Below the pieces are notes generated by a model. That model was given only the letters and a program-made list of their open reading frames with translations. It did no database searches and was not told where the DNA came from. A DNA stretch of 64,000 nt from Streptomyces chromofuscus (GTDB lineage Bacteria; Actinomycetota; Actinomycetes; Streptomycetales; Streptomycetaceae): assembly GCF_015160875.1 (NCBI RefSeq), contig NZ_CP063374.1:62001-126000 (forward strand), given 5' to 3'. The position numbers and the translations under genes were made by a program. Below, in pieces: positions 17,400 through 27,610 of the stretch. Each line of letters opens with the position of its first letter. Positions within the stretch are counted from its first letter, which is position 1.

Positions 17400-17840
17400 T
17401 CCCGCCGACACGCTGGATGCACGGCTGCGCGAGCATCCGGGCATCGAGATCGTGTGCCGAGACGGCTCCGCGACCTACGCCGAAGCCATCCGCCGCGCCC
17501 TGCCCGACGCAGTCCAGGTCGCCGACCGGTGGCACCTGCGGCACAACCTGTGCGAAGCCGCCCTGGGCGAGGTCAAGGCACACAGCACCTGCTGGGCCGC
17601 CCTACTGGACGCACCCATCTACGACGGGCCCGCGCGCAGACGACCCTGGAACGCCGGCACCAGGTCCACAACCTGCTCGAGAAGGGCGTGGGCCTGCTCG
17701 AGTGCGCCCGCCGACTGCAGCTGGCCCTGAACACCGTCAAGCGCTACGCGCGGGCCGACCGGCCCGAGCGGATGCTCCGCGTCCCCACATACCGCGCCGG
17801 CCTCGTCGAACCCTACCGCGAGCACCTGCGCAATCGCTGT
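17400..17840 (+). pseudogene. ISL3-family transposase, frameshifted fragment
   Basis: LREHPGIEIVCRDGSATYAE and DAVQVADRWHLRHNLCEAAL are the signature block of ISL3 transposases. The C-terminal part (HQVHNLLEKGVGLLECARRL, then LNTVKRYARADRPERMLR) is in another frame after about 17640. The N-terminal zinc/HTH region is absent. Confidence 0.75.
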
Positions 17841-17929
17841 GGCCGACGGGCAGGTGCGAGTGCGACGCCCGGGCCCGACGGCCGCACCGTCCGCAGTGGA
17901 GAACGTTCCCTTCACAGCGACCCTGAACG

Positions 17930-18110
17930 TCCCTCGCCCGGTCTACACCAAGAAGCGGTACGACTTCGACTCGGCAGCCGCACGACCGGTTCGCGGTGCG
18001 CACCTCCCCAGCCTCTCCCCCGACGGACAATCCGTCGCGTTCACCGCTTCAATGCTCTGTGGGTGATGCCGATCGGTGGCCGTCCGCGCAGGCTGACGCA
18101 GTCGTCTGTG
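17930..18110 (+). pseudogene. TolB-type beta-propeller fragment
   Basis: KKRYDFDSAAARPVRGAHLP and SLSPDGQSVAFTALNALWVM-type blades, the latter after a small frame change, indicate a piece of a WD40/TolB-like propeller, perhaps from an amidohydrolase. It runs into a 49-bp tandem duplication and then the truncated RidA gene. Confidence 0.45.
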
Positions 18111-18153
18111 GGTGATGCCGATCGGTGGCCGTCCGCGCAGGCTGACGCAGTCG
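18056..18153. repeat. 49-bp perfect tandem duplication
   Basis: The 49-base unit beginning TCTGTGGGTGATGCC at 18056 is repeated at 18105 with no visible difference. The length is not a multiple of three, so it destroys any frame crossing it. Confidence 0.9.
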
Positions 18154-18155
18154 AA

Positions 18156-18535
18156 CGCGCACGGATGCATGCAGATGCCGTCCTGGGCGCCACCCCGCAG
18201 AGCGTCTGTGCGGGAAGCCGCTCGCCGAACGCCGCGTGCATCGCCCGGCCGAGGATTTCGAGTTTGCCGAGATCGTGGTCGCCGACGTACGAGCCCAGCC
18301 GAACCACGTGCTCGAAACCGAGCCCGCCCCCCTCGAGAGCGAGCCGCAGGTTGGTGAGGGACAGGTCGACCTGTGCGGCGAAGTCGCCGGGCACCGGGGC
18401 TCCGGAGCTGTCGGAAGCGTATTGGCCGGCGATGAAGACGAGTTCGCCGGGAGCGGACACGGCATGGCTGTGGCCCAACGGGGTGGGGTCGTGCAGCGTG
18501 GCCGGGTTGGTGACGACACGCTGGTCGCTGGTCAC
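18156..18535 (-). pseudogene. RidA/YjgF-family gene, 3' truncated
   Basis: The GTG at 18535 follows an AGAGGA-like site. The product begins VTSDQRVVTNPATLHDP and contains the family core GELVFIAGQYASDSSGAPV and RLALEGGGLGFEHVVRL. It stops being RidA-like after QTLCGVA, just before the conserved C-terminal strand that carries the active-site Arg/Glu region, and continues into the duplication. RidA proteins deaminate reactive imines, so this copy is unlikely to be active. Confidence 0.7.
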
Positions 18536-18858
18536 TGGGAGTCCTCTCCGTGAAGTGGAGAGCGGCGGCGGTGGCCGACGCAAGCGTGCGCGCATGTCCT
18601 TACAGCGTGCCGCCGCTGCCGTCGCCGCCATCCCATCGTCACCCTGCGCGGACGCCGCGCCAAGAAACTCGTCCTGACGGGCGCGGCGGCGACCGGCCGG
18701 ACTCCGCCGGGAGAGCGGTTGGCGGACATGTGACATGGCGAAACGCGCCATGCCGAGCTATGGCGCTGCACCGACCCCGCCCGGTAGACGAGGGCTTCGG
18801 CAACGGTCGTGACGAAGCCGGCCGTCATACGTGTGCACTGAGAGGGTTGGATCAGGCA

Positions 18859-21800
18859 ATGAGACGCAGATCCAGGACAGCGGCCGTCGCAGCGGCCGCT
18901 GCCGTGACCATGCTGGTCACCTTGGTACCGGCCGCGGCCGAGCCCGCGCCGGTACGCGGTACCGATCCCGGTGGCGGTCGTTCGGTGGGGCCACGGGCGG
19001 TCGCACCGGGGCAGCGCGTGATCACGCTGATCAGCGGCGACCGCGTTGCGTTCACGGGGAGCGCGGACGCGCTGCAGGTCGCAGGGGTTACTCCGGCCAG
19101 AGGACGCGAGCACATCGCGTTCACCCGCGTCAGGGCCGGCGGCCATGAGTATGTGATCCCGGTCGATGCGGCGCAGGCACTGGGCACCGGCCGGCTCGAC
19201 CGGCAGTTCTTCGACATCACCGCACTCGTCGCGCAAGGGTTCGATGACACGGCCCGCGCCGACATCCCGCTGATCGCGACGGCGCAGGCGGGCCCTGCCC
19301 TGCGCGGTTCGACGCAACGGGAGGCGTTCTCCTCGCTCGGACTGACGGCGCGCACGGTACGCAAGTCCGAGACGGCGACGGCCTGGCGCGGCTTCGTGGC
19401 CGCCGCGGACGGCGCGTCGCGCACCGCTCGCTCCACGAAGCTGTGGCTGGACGCCAAGGCAGAGGCCAGCTTGGACCGCTCCGTCGCCATGACCGGCGCA
19501 CCCTCAGCCTGGGCCAAGGGCCTCGACGGCAAGGGCGTGAAGGTCGCAGTGCTCGACACCGGCTACGACCCGCATCACCCCGACCTGAAGAACAAGGTCG
19601 GTGCCCAGCGGAACTTCACCTGGGACGAGGGCATCACTGACCTGAACGGGCACGGCACGCACGTGGCCTCGACCGTCGCCGGCAGCGGTGCGGCATCCGG
19701 CGGGCGGTACAAGGGCGTGGCTCCTGGGGCCGAGCTGCTCGTCGGCAAGGTTCTCGACTCGGGCGGCACGGGCGACATCAGCTGGATCCTCGAGGGCATG
19801 GAATGGGCCGTCGCCCAGGACGCCGACATCGTGTCCATGAGCCTCGGTATCGGGGGTGCGAGCGACGGAAGTGACCCGCTCTCGCAGGCGGTCGAAACCC
19901 TCTCGGCCGACGGCGGCCCGTTGTTCGTCGTCGCGGCGGGCAACGACGGCGCGCCGCGCACCATAGGCTCGCCCGCGGCGGCGCCCAGCGCCTTGACCGT
20001 CGGATCGGTCACCAAGGACGGCACGATGTCGTCGTTCTCCTCTCGTGGCCCCGCGGTGACGGACGGCGGCGTCAAGCCCGAGATCACGGCGCCAGGCAGC
20101 GCGATCACCGCCGCCCGCGCCGCGGGTACGCTCGATCCCGCGGCGGACAGTGAGTCCTACGCGACGATCAGCGGCACGTCGATGGCAACCCCGCACGTCT
20201 CCGGAGCGGCCGCCATATTGAAGGGACGGCACCCTGATTGGGACGCCCGGCGACTCAAGGCGGCGCTGGTCGCCACCGCGGACCCGGTCCCTGGCGCAGG
20301 GGTGTACGAGCAGGGCGCCGGCAGCGTAGACATCCCCGGGGCGCTGGCCTCCCGGGTCACCTCCGTCCCCGCCGCCGTCTCGGCCGAACTGGTGTGGCCG
20401 TACCCGGCGGACGTGACCCGGTCGGTGACGTACCGCAACGACAGTGGCAAGGACGTACGCCTTGCCCTCTCCGTCACCGGCAGCGCGCCGATCTCCCTGG
20501 CCACCCGGAAACTGACGGTACCGGCGGGCGGCTCGGCCGAGGCCGTCGTTCACGTCGACACGGCTGGTGCGAGGGCCGGGGCCCACAGCGCCTGGATCAC
20601 TGCGCACGGAAGTGACGGCAGCAGGGTGCGGACGCCTGTCGGTGTCCATGTGCAGGGGCCGAGTGCGACGCTCCGGCTCGAACCCGGCGCTCAGCGGCCC
20701 GGAGTCGAGGCGACGTACACCAACCTCGTGGTGCAGAACGAGCAGACCGGCGCGGCGGAGCTGGTCGACCTCAGCACGGGCTCCAAGGAGCTGCGGCTGC
20801 CGGTCGGCGACTACCGGGTCTTCGGCGGGGTGTGGGAGTACGTACGCCTCGGCTCGGTAAGCGTGCCCGACAGGTCTGTGGTCGTCGCCCAGCGGGTCTC
20901 CCTCACGGGTGACCGCACGCTGAGGACGGACATCTCCGCCGCGAAGCCGGTCACCATGGGCATCGACGACCCGGAGATGCGGCTCAACGAGTACGGCTCG
21001 GCAGCGGGTCTGATCTCCACGACCGGTGACGGCGCTCCTGCCGGGCTGGTCGCACCGCTGTACAACGGCCCTTACCAGATGTACGCGATCGGCAGCGGCC
21101 GCATACCCGGGCTGACGTATTTCTCCGCGGCGTCCTGGGAGAAGCCGCAGGTGCTTGCCACGACCTCGTCCGGCGGTGGCCCGCTCGACATCCCGGTGCA
21201 GCTCGTCTCCTGGCAACGGCTGGAGTGGGACCTCGAAGCGAAGGTCGTCGACGCAGGCACGGCGGAGAACCTCGAAGGGCTAGAGCTCAAGGACCGCATC
21301 GTGCTCTACGAACAGGACTGGAGCCTCCCGTGGGAGGAGGCGGACCGGCGGTACGCCGCGATAAAGGCGCGGCAGCCGGCCGCGATACTGCTGGCGGGGT
21401 CGGCGTCGATCGACCCCGCCGACCCGACTCTGGGCATCGGCGCAGAGGGGGTGGCGCTGCTTCGCGCACGACTGGCCAAGGGCGAAGTGGCGCTGCGCAT
21501 CAAGGGTGAACGAAACGCCGAGCGAACCTACTTCACCTTCCACACCCACGACGACGGCATCCCGGCCGGGGCACACTGGCAGCAGCGCCGGGCCGATCTC
21601 GCCCGCGTGGAGCACAGCTTCCGCACCACCGGCTTCCCCAACGACCCCAAGACCCTGTACGGCTGGGTGACCCACCGCGGTCTGCACCTGGCGAGGCAGT
21701 CGACGGGATTCCGGGCCCCGGACCGGATGACGGCCTACTACACACCTGATGTGCGGTGGACGACAGCCACGTACGAATACATGATCGACCATGTGGGGGC

Positions 21801-22599
21801 GCTGGGCGCGCAGTATTCCGAACCCACCCTTCACCGCCGGGGACGTACCGCCCACGACCATTGGATGACCGGCCCGTTCAACCCCTCACTGGCGGTGGCG
21901 GGAGCGGACGGCCGGCTCCCGGCCACGCGGGACGGGGACAAGCTGCGTGTCGCGCTGCCCATGTTCTCGGACGCGGCGGGCCACCGATCTGATCCGGCGC
22001 GCGACCTGGAGACCGGCGAGACGGTGCTGCGCGACGGTTCGGGCCGGGTGATCGCCCGCAACGACGAGCCTGGGCAAGGCGTCTTCGACGTTCCGGCGCG
22101 CGGGCAGTGGTACGAATTGGCGTCCACGGCTCATCGGGACCATTCCGACTGGTCACTGGGCACGCACGTCACGGACGTCTGGCGGTTCCGCTCGGAGCAC
22201 ACCTCGAGCGAGCGCCCGCTGGCGCTCATCGACACCCGCTACGACATGGCCGGGCTCGACGGCGACAACTCGGTCTCCGTGGGCCGTCCGTTCACCTTCG
22301 GTCTCGGCCTCGCGCGCCAGACAGGTGCACACGGCGGTGCGGGCATCGCCCGGGTCGCGGTCAGCTACTCCACCGATGACGGCGTCACCTGGCGGTCGGC
22401 CGCGGTCCGCGGAAGCGGCAGCGATCGGCAGGTGACCGTGCCGGCGCTGAAGACCGGCTGGGTCTCCTTGAAAGTGAGCGCCGAGGACCGGTCGGGGGCG
22501 TCCCTCATGGAGACGGTCACCCGAGCCTACCGGGTCGGATGCCCTGCGCACTGGTGCGGTTACGCGCCCGACTGGCCGCACTGGCCGACCGCACGGTAG
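18859..22599 (+). CDS. Large secreted subtilisin-like (S8) serine protease
   Basis: A 1246-residue protein. Residues 1-30 form a signal peptide (MRRRSRTAAVAAAAAVTML). A propeptide follows, then an S8 domain with Asp233 in AVLDTGYDP, His265 in NGHGTHVAS, the oxyanion Asn in AAGNDG and Ser441 in SGTSMATPHVSG. About 800 residues of beta-rich C-terminal sequence follow, including a PA-like segment (LEGLELKDRIVLYEQD) and Fn3/CARD-like modules. The end CPAHWCGYAPDWPHWPT has a Cys pair. The ATG is chosen to expose the signal peptide. It is paralogous to 58101-61934. It probably degrades extracellular proteins or peptides. Confidence 0.88.
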   Translation: MRRRSRTAAVAAAAAVTMLVTLVPAAAEPAPVRGTDPGGGRSVGPRAVAPGQRVITLISGDRVAFTGSADALQVAGVTPARGREHIAFTRVRAGGHEYVIPVDAAQALGTGRLDRQFFDITALVAQGFDDTARADIPLIATAQAGPALRGSTQREAFSSLGLTARTVRKSETATAWRGFVAAADGASRTARSTKLWLDAKAEASLDRSVAMTGAPSAWAKGLDGKGVKVAVLDTGYDPHHPDLKNKVGAQRNFTWDEGITDLNGHGTHVASTVAGSGAASGGRYKGVAPGAELLVGKVLDSGGTGDISWILEGMEWAVAQDADIVSMSLGIGGASDGSDPLSQAVETLSADGGPLFVVAAGNDGAPRTIGSPAAAPSALTVGSVTKDGTMSSFSSRGPAVTDGGVKPEITAPGSAITAARAAGTLDPAADSESYATISGTSMATPHVSGAAAILKGRHPDWDARRLKAALVATADPVPGAGVYEQGAGSVDIPGALASRVTSVPAAVSAELVWPYPADVTRSVTYRNDSGKDVRLALSVTGSAPISLATRKLTVPAGGSAEAVVHVDTAGARAGAHSAWITAHGSDGSRVRTPVGVHVQGPSATLRLEPGAQRPGVEATYTNLVVQNEQTGAAELVDLSTGSKELRLPVGDYRVFGGVWEYVRLGSVSVPDRSVVVAQRVSLTGDRTLRTDISAAKPVTMGIDDPEMRLNEYGSAAGLISTTGDGAPAGLVAPLYNGPYQMYAIGSGRIPGLTYFSAASWEKPQVLATTSSGGGPLDIPVQLVSWQRLEWDLEAKVVDAGTAENLEGLELKDRIVLYEQDWSLPWEEADRRYAAIKARQPAAILLAGSASIDPADPTLGIGAEGVALLRARLAKGEVALRIKGERNAERTYFTFHTHDDGIPAGAHWQQRRADLARVEHSFRTTGFPNDPKTLYGWVTHRGLHLARQSTGFRAPDRMTAYYTPDVRWTTATYEYMIDHVGALGAQYSEPTLHRRGRTAHDHWMTGPFNPSLAVAGADGRLPATRDGDKLRVALPMFSDAAGHRSDPARDLETGETVLRDGSGRVIARNDEPGQGVFDVPARGQWYELASTAHRDHSDWSLGTHVTDVWRFRSEHTSSERPLALIDTRYDMAGLDGDNSVSVGRPFTFGLGLARQTGAHGGAGIARVAVSYSTDDGVTWRSAAVRGSGSDRQVTVPALKTGWVSLKVSAEDRSGASLMETVTRAYRVGCPAHWCGYAPDWPHWPTAR

Positions 22600-22661
22600 G
22601 ACGCCGCGTCTCCCTGGGCAGGTGGCCACCCAGCAGCAGAATGTGTGGAAACGCCGCCCCG

Positions 22662-22700
22662 CGTGGGCCGTCCGCGGCACCAGCCGCTGGACGGCCCACG
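22662..22700 (+). terminator. Hairpin after the first subtilase gene
   Basis: CGTGGGCCGTCC and GGACGGCCCACG form a perfect 12-bp stem with a 15-base loop, about 65 bases after the stop codon. There is no T-run, as is common for streptomycete terminators. Confidence 0.7.
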
Positions 22701-23622
22701 TCGTGAGGTCGTTGGCCGCGGGGCATGAGGGCGGAGGCACCCGGGCTCGGCGTCTTCGGTGGCCGAGCGGGCAGCTCAGGATGCTTCGGGTTTCGCGAGC
22801 CGAGTGCGGACGTGGCGACCTGCAAACCGCGAGGGCGGCAGGATCCGGGCCGGTCGGGGGCACCACCGACGGTCCCCGGTGCGAAGGGCTTCGCTTGTCC
22901 AGATCAAGCTCACGCCGGACGGGCCTCGGCCGGTCGAGACGAACGCCAGGCCGTCGGGACTCCCCTACTACGTCGCGGACGTCAACGGCGAAGGGCAGTT
23001 GGAGTGGTCGGCCGACGCGTACGTCAGCCCGGAGCGCTTCCTGGACCGGGCCGGAACGAAGTACCGGCGCCGCAGCGCGTTCGCCTGGCCGCACTCGCCT
23101 CTCCCGTCTCGGGCCGACTTGTCCGGTACCGCGCCCTGGACAAAGTCAGGGAAGTGGAGAGTTTCGACAGTCTCACGCCGGTCGTGAAGGCCGGCGACCC
23201 CATCGTGCCCACCACTCGGGACTTGGAGTACCCCGCCACCTTGACGCTCCGCCACCCCGTGGTGGCAGTGGCGCGACGCGACCTCAATACGCTGCGTTTC
23301 CTGGGCGGTGCGGCGATGTATGAGGTGGGCCCCGATGACCGACCTGACGTACGGGTGCGGCAGGACCGGCAACCGAGCACCCAGTGGCCCGCGGTCACTC
23401 ACGCCCACGCTGCCACGACGGTGCGCTGCCGGTCGTCCGCCGCTCACGCGAGCGGCGGATCGAGGGGCCCTGACGGCCGGGACGAGAGCACAGCCTCGCC
23501 CCGGCCCGGCACCCTCCGGTCGGACCGCCGCGGCGGCAGCTTCGTCAGCACGCACGGGGCAGGGTCTGCCCCACGGTGGTCTCCCTGTCAAGAAGGTGAC
23601 CGCACCGCTCTGCCCAGACCCC
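22701..23622. other. Degenerate region with coding-like patches
   Basis: On the plus strand two frames have protein-like stretches, for example VETNARPSGLPYYVADVNGE near 22935-22995 and FDSLTPVVKAGDPIVPTTRD near 23160-23220. They are interrupted and in different frames. I do not recognise a family; this is probably a decayed gene. Confidence 0.4.
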
Positions 23623-25422
23623 TCAGCCGAAGGTGAAGGAGTAGGCCTTCAGCCCCGGCGAGAGGGTCACGGTGACCACGCCCTCGCGGGGAGTGCTCCC
23701 ACTGACCAGACGGTAGATGTTGGGCGCTCCGGAGACCCTGTGGCTCGTGGTCTTCCCGTTGATCGTCGAGGTGACGGTGCCGGTGCCGCCCACATTGAGG
23801 TGGACGTCGCGGGCGAAGAACGCGAGCTTGATGCCGGCCTGAGGCCCGCTGGTCAGCGATTCGGTGCCGACGTTCCAGGATCCCCGCAGGGCGAACTGGT
23901 CCGGCCCAAGTGTCTCCGGGTACTCATATTCGCGGACACCCCTGGTGAGAGTTCCGTTCGCGAGGGCGTACGTGCGTCCTGCACCCAGGCCGATCTCGGA
24001 AGTCAGGCGGGTCGTCGGGGTGTCGTCGGGTACATCCGTGGCCGGTGGCAGCTGCGTACCGGGGCGGGCAGTGCTCAAAAGTTCACGGATGAGCGATTCA
24101 CGGTCGGCGTAACCGCCTTCGCCGACGGCGACGTGCCGTACCCGCCCCTGGGCGTCGATGAGGTACTCGGTGGGCCACGCGTTGTTGCTGAAGTTGTTCC
24201 ACGTGGTGAACTCGTTGTCGAGCGCGATCGGGTACTTGATGCCCAGGCGTTCGGCACCCGATCTCACATTCCGCAGTTCATGCTCGAACGCGTACTCCGG
24301 GCTGTGCACGCCGATGATCACCAGGCCGTGGGAGGCGTACTTCTCATGCCAGGCGTTCACATGCTCGATGGCGCGGTGACAGTTGATGCACGAGTAGGCC
24401 CAGAAATCGACCAGGACGACCTTGCCTGCGAGTGAGTCCGGGGTGAGGGGCGCACCCTCGGGGGTGTTCAACCACTGGTGGATCCCTGAGATCTCCGGCG
24501 CGGGACCGCAATCGGCAAGGCTGGAGGAAGGCAGTGCCGCACAGCGACGAAGGTCCTGGTTGCCGCCCACCCCGAGAACGTCCGCGAGGCCTCCCCCGTC
24601 GAGCGCTTGGTTGATGCGGGCGGTGTAGTCGGGGACGGACCGCTGGAGGACCTCGGTGAGGTTGAAGGTCAGGGCGAAGGCCAGAGCGACGAAGGTCAGA
24701 CCGGCTACGAACCGGACGCGCCGCTGCCGCTCGCGGAACGCCCGTACGCGTTCCGCGACGCGTCGCCCGGCGAGAGCGAAGCCGAGCAGCGGTATCGCCG
24801 TGCCGACCGCGAAGGCGACGGCGAGGGCGATCGTTTCGGCGCCGATCTGTCGCGTCGCACCTGCGACGGTGATGGCAGCGAGGACGGGTCCCGCGCAGGG
24901 CACGTACACCGTGCCGAGAGCGAGTCCGAGCAGGAAGCCGCTGCTGCTTCGGACCTGCCGCTGTCCCAGTCGGGCGAAGGGGCGTTCGATCAGGTCCTGC
25001 ATCGCCGGGAACATCATGGCCGCACCGAGCACGAGCAACACCAGCAGGCCGATCCAGCGGATGATGTCCTTCGGCAGCGGTAGTGCGCCCAGCAGGAGTG
25101 TGCCGAACAGTGTGATCGACGTGAAGCTGACGATGAGACCGGCCATGACCGCATAGGGCCGGTTCTTGTGGGTCGGACCTGCCTTCCCGTGGGCGGACGA
25201 CGTGCTGCCGGACAGAAAGACCAGGGGCAGGACGGGCAGGATGCACGGGGAGATCGCGGTGACGAAGCCGCCGGCCAGTCCGATGAGTATCAGCGTGAGC
25301 AAGGCAACTCCAGACACGATGCTGAGGATGATGGCCGCACTTCCGGCCGTTCGCCTGCGGCCGGAGCGGTCCTGCTTCGTCGGCGATGGGGCTGCCAGGA
25401 CCCTTGCACGGCGTTTCGTCAC
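23623..25422 (-). CDS. DipZ-like fusion of CcdA membrane domain and thioredoxin-like domain
   Basis: A 599-residue membrane protein. Six or so CcdA-type helices (about residues 30-250) carry the two redox cysteines in GGFVTAISPCILPVLPLV and GTVYVPCAGPVLAAI. An extracellular TlpA-like thioredoxin domain (about 290-430) has FWAYSCINCHRA as active site, Cys-Ile-Asn-Cys rather than Cys-Gly-Pro-Cys. A C-terminal beta-sandwich like that of mycobacterial DipZ ends the protein. The family passes reducing power across the membrane to extracytoplasmic thiols. The gene seems to stand alone; the regions on both sides are degenerate. Confidence 0.85.
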   Translation of the reverse strand: MTKRRARVLAAPSPTKQDRSGRRRTAGSAAIILSIVSGVALLTLILIGLAGGFVTAISPCILPVLPLVFLSGSTSSAHGKAGPTHKNRPYAVMAGLIVSFTSITLFGTLLLGALPLPKDIIRWIGLLVLLVLGAAMMFPAMQDLIERPFARLGQRQVRSSSGFLLGLALGTVYVPCAGPVLAAITVAGATRQIGAETIALAVAFAVGTAIPLLGFALAGRRVAERVRAFRERQRRVRFVAGLTFVALAFALTFNLTEVLQRSVPDYTARINQALDGGGLADVLGVGGNQDLRRCAALPSSSLADCGPAPEISGIHQWLNTPEGAPLTPDSLAGKVVLVDFWAYSCINCHRAIEHVNAWHEKYASHGLVIIGVHSPEYAFEHELRNVRSGAERLGIKYPIALDNEFTTWNNFSNNAWPTEYLIDAQGRVRHVAVGEGGYADRESLIRELLSTARPGTQLPPATDVPDDTPTTRLTSEIGLGAGRTYALANGTLTRGVREYEYPETLGPDQFALRGSWNVGTESLTSGPQAGIKLAFFARDVHLNVGGTGTVTSTINGKTTSHRVSGAPNIYRLVSGSTPREGVVTVTLSPGLKAYSFTFG

Positions 25423-25524
25423 CTGTCAAACAGGTGACCGGACAGGACCCTCAATCGTCCGCGCGGCGCCCTGAAGGGGTGCGACGGCGGGTAGCCGGCG
25501 GGTAGGCCCGGCGGGGGAAGGTGA

Positions 25525-25985
25525 GCAGCGTAGTCAGTTTACACATAACGATGGGTGGCTTAAGCTGTTCTCGACCAAGGAGGCCGACGATAGCTTCACG
25601 CGCGACCGAGTCCAGCCCGACGACACAGCCGCCGGCCGCTGATGTCGTCCTGCGGTTCGTCAACACCCGCTCCGGCGGCCCTCACCAACTGCCCGAGCGC
25701 TTCGGCACCGCCGAGGAGCTGCACGCGTGGTTGGTGGAACAGGCCATGGCCTCGGAGTCGGCCATGTCACGGAGGCCGACGCGGCAAGCGCCCGCGAACT
25801 GCGTCAAGCGTTGATCACCGTGCTCCTGGCTCACTCCGGCGATCAGGAGACCACCCCCGAACTGCTCGCCGCAGCGGAGGCGTACCTGCGTCATGCCGCC
25901 TCCAGGTATCCGCTGGTGACGGTCGTCACCGCTTCAGGAGCCTCCTTGTCATCGGCGCAGGCGGATGTCCCGGGTCTGTTCGGCA
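25525..25985 (+). pseudogene. ABATE/CGNR-type regulator, frameshifted N-terminal part
   Basis: LRFVNTRSGGPHQLPERFGT and EELHAWLVEQAM begin the ABATE stress-regulator domain. After a frameshift near 25760 it continues as DVTEADAASARELRQALITV and YLRHAASRYPLVTVVTASGA. The C-terminal CGNR zinc finger is missing: the frame runs into a DNA-ligase fragment at about 25985. Confidence 0.65.
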
Positions 25986-26295
25986 CTGTGTTGGCACTCA
26001 GGCCACCCAGAACGCTGCTGCTGGGCCGCTACGACACCGCCCAACGCCCGCAGTACACCGGCCGCACCACAGTGCTCCCCCAGGCGGCTGCCCGCAGCGT
26101 CGCCGCGCGGCTGGCCCCGTCCAAGGGCCCACACCCATGGACCGAATGGACATTCTCCGCCGGGTGGGGCAGCCGGGAGACGTTGGACGTGACCCTGGTG
26201 CGGCCCGAGCTGGTCGTGGAAGTCGGCGTCGACATCGCCCGCGATGCCTCGGGGCGCTGGCGGCACGCCGCACGCCGGCACCGCCCAGCGGCGAT
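25986..26295 (+). pseudogene. C-terminal fragment of an ATP-dependent DNA ligase (LigC-like)
   Basis: LLLGRYDTAQRPQYTGRTTV, HPWTEWTFSAGWGSRE and ELVVEVGVDIARDASGRWRH are the conserved OB-domain end of streptomycete ATP-dependent ligases. The nucleotidyltransferase domain with the active Lys is absent, so it cannot seal DNA. It is fused in frame behind the ABATE fragment. Confidence 0.7.
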
Positions 26296-26385
26296 GTCGG
26301 CGGGGCCGGCGCCGGCACGGAGCGCGGCGTAGGAGACCGGGACATGCTGCTGAAGCCAGCGGGTTATGCGATGCCAGACGTCGAC

Positions 26386-26757
26386 GGTGGCCGTGAGCAG
26401 CCCAGAACAGCACGCCGAGTGCGATGCCGATGCCGGCTGCGATCGCGATGCAGCGCAGGCTGATGCCCAAGTGCTCGACGAGTGTGGCGCCGTTGTAGCC
26501 CTGTACGCCGTCGTGGGTGGTGGACACGGTGACGAACGCGTCCCACACCTTGACCGGCGGCGGAACCAGATTCTCACTCCACGTTCCGCTCGCTGCGAGC
26601 AACTGCCACAGGACGAAAAACGGCAGAAGTGAGCCGAACGGCAGCGCGACAGGCGCACGCGAGCCCACGTCCTCCCCGACGGGAGGCGGCGTTCCGGCGG
26701 GACGTCGGCGGGTGAGGCCGGATTATCAGGCTTGGACAACGGGGAAGTTGTGGACAT
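26386..26757 (-). pseudogene. ABC transporter permease (SsuC/TauC type), 5' fragment with frameshift
   Basis: The ATG at 26757 starts MSTTSPLSKPDNPASPADVP. A lost G near 26675 shifts the frame, after which LPFFVLWQLLAASGTWSENL and LVEHLGISLRCIAIAAGIGI read as a binding-protein-dependent permease N-terminus. It breaks off after the second helix near 26386. In relatives it imports sulfonates, nitrate or taurine. Confidence 0.65.
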
Positions 26758-27089
26758 GGGGCGTCCCCCATGGAGCGCCGGGACTCGAGCAGCTGTCGTC
26801 GACCGACAGGGCGGTCGGCCCCGAGCGCTGGTCAGGCTGGACGAAGCGGAGAAGGGCACCCCTGCGCGAGGGCGCGTCAACGGCTCCCGCAGGGTGGCAT
26901 CACCGGACGGCGGGGCGCGCCAGAAGGCCTGGATCAACAACAACACGAGCCCGGGCGTCGGCGCAGGTCGATGACCAGGCGTCGCACCAAGGGCTCGGGA
27001 ATCATGGCCCCTACACCGGCAGCCCCGGCTCCGCACCAAAGGGCGTCCACTTACTGGAACGAAGTGTCCATCGGGAGGGATCGGTGGCC

Positions 27090-27575
27090 ATGCCGACGCG
27101 CTCACCCACTTCGTCACCCCCGCAGCCGCCGCACAGGGCGCACCAGGCAGACACGAAGTCGTCTTGCGCGGATCGTCCAGGCAGCCGACGCCATCCTGGC
27201 CCCGGGCACCTCGGCCGATACGGCCGTGCTGGAACTGGCCCGCCGCACACCGCGCGCGAGGAGCCGCAGTGGGTCGAGCGGCACGTCGTTCTCTTCTCAG
27301 CCGTCCCCGACCTGCTGAACGAGCACCTCGAAGACCTCGTCACCCTGCCGTACCTGCAGCACAGAGGCGCACCGATCGACGCGATCCGGCTCTACCTCGA
27401 CCCAGTGGTCCTCGACGAGCACGACGCCGCGCTGCTGGACAGCGAGATCGCAACGCCCGCGCTGATGAGGTGCAGGAAGTCGCGTGCCGACGAAGGAAGC
27501 ACCGTCGAGGTGGTCACCACCCTCGTCCGTCCGACCGCCGAGTTGTTCCTGGCGCTTCCCGTCCCCGCCGTGTGA
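27090..27575 (+). pseudogene. Degraded GntR/UTRA-like regulator
   Basis: The last part (EEPQWVERHVVLFSAVPDLL, then LDEHDAALLDSEIATPALMR and EVVTTLVRPTAELFLA) resembles a UTRA effector domain of GntR regulators. The preceding parts (ADALTHFVTPA, IVQAADAILAPGTSADTAVL) lie in two other frames. No HTH is visible. It ends 35 bases before the FAD oxidoreductase gene, which it might once have controlled. Confidence 0.45.
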
Positions 27576-27610
27576 GCAGCATGCCGCTGCCAGAAAGGAA
27601 TGCACACACC

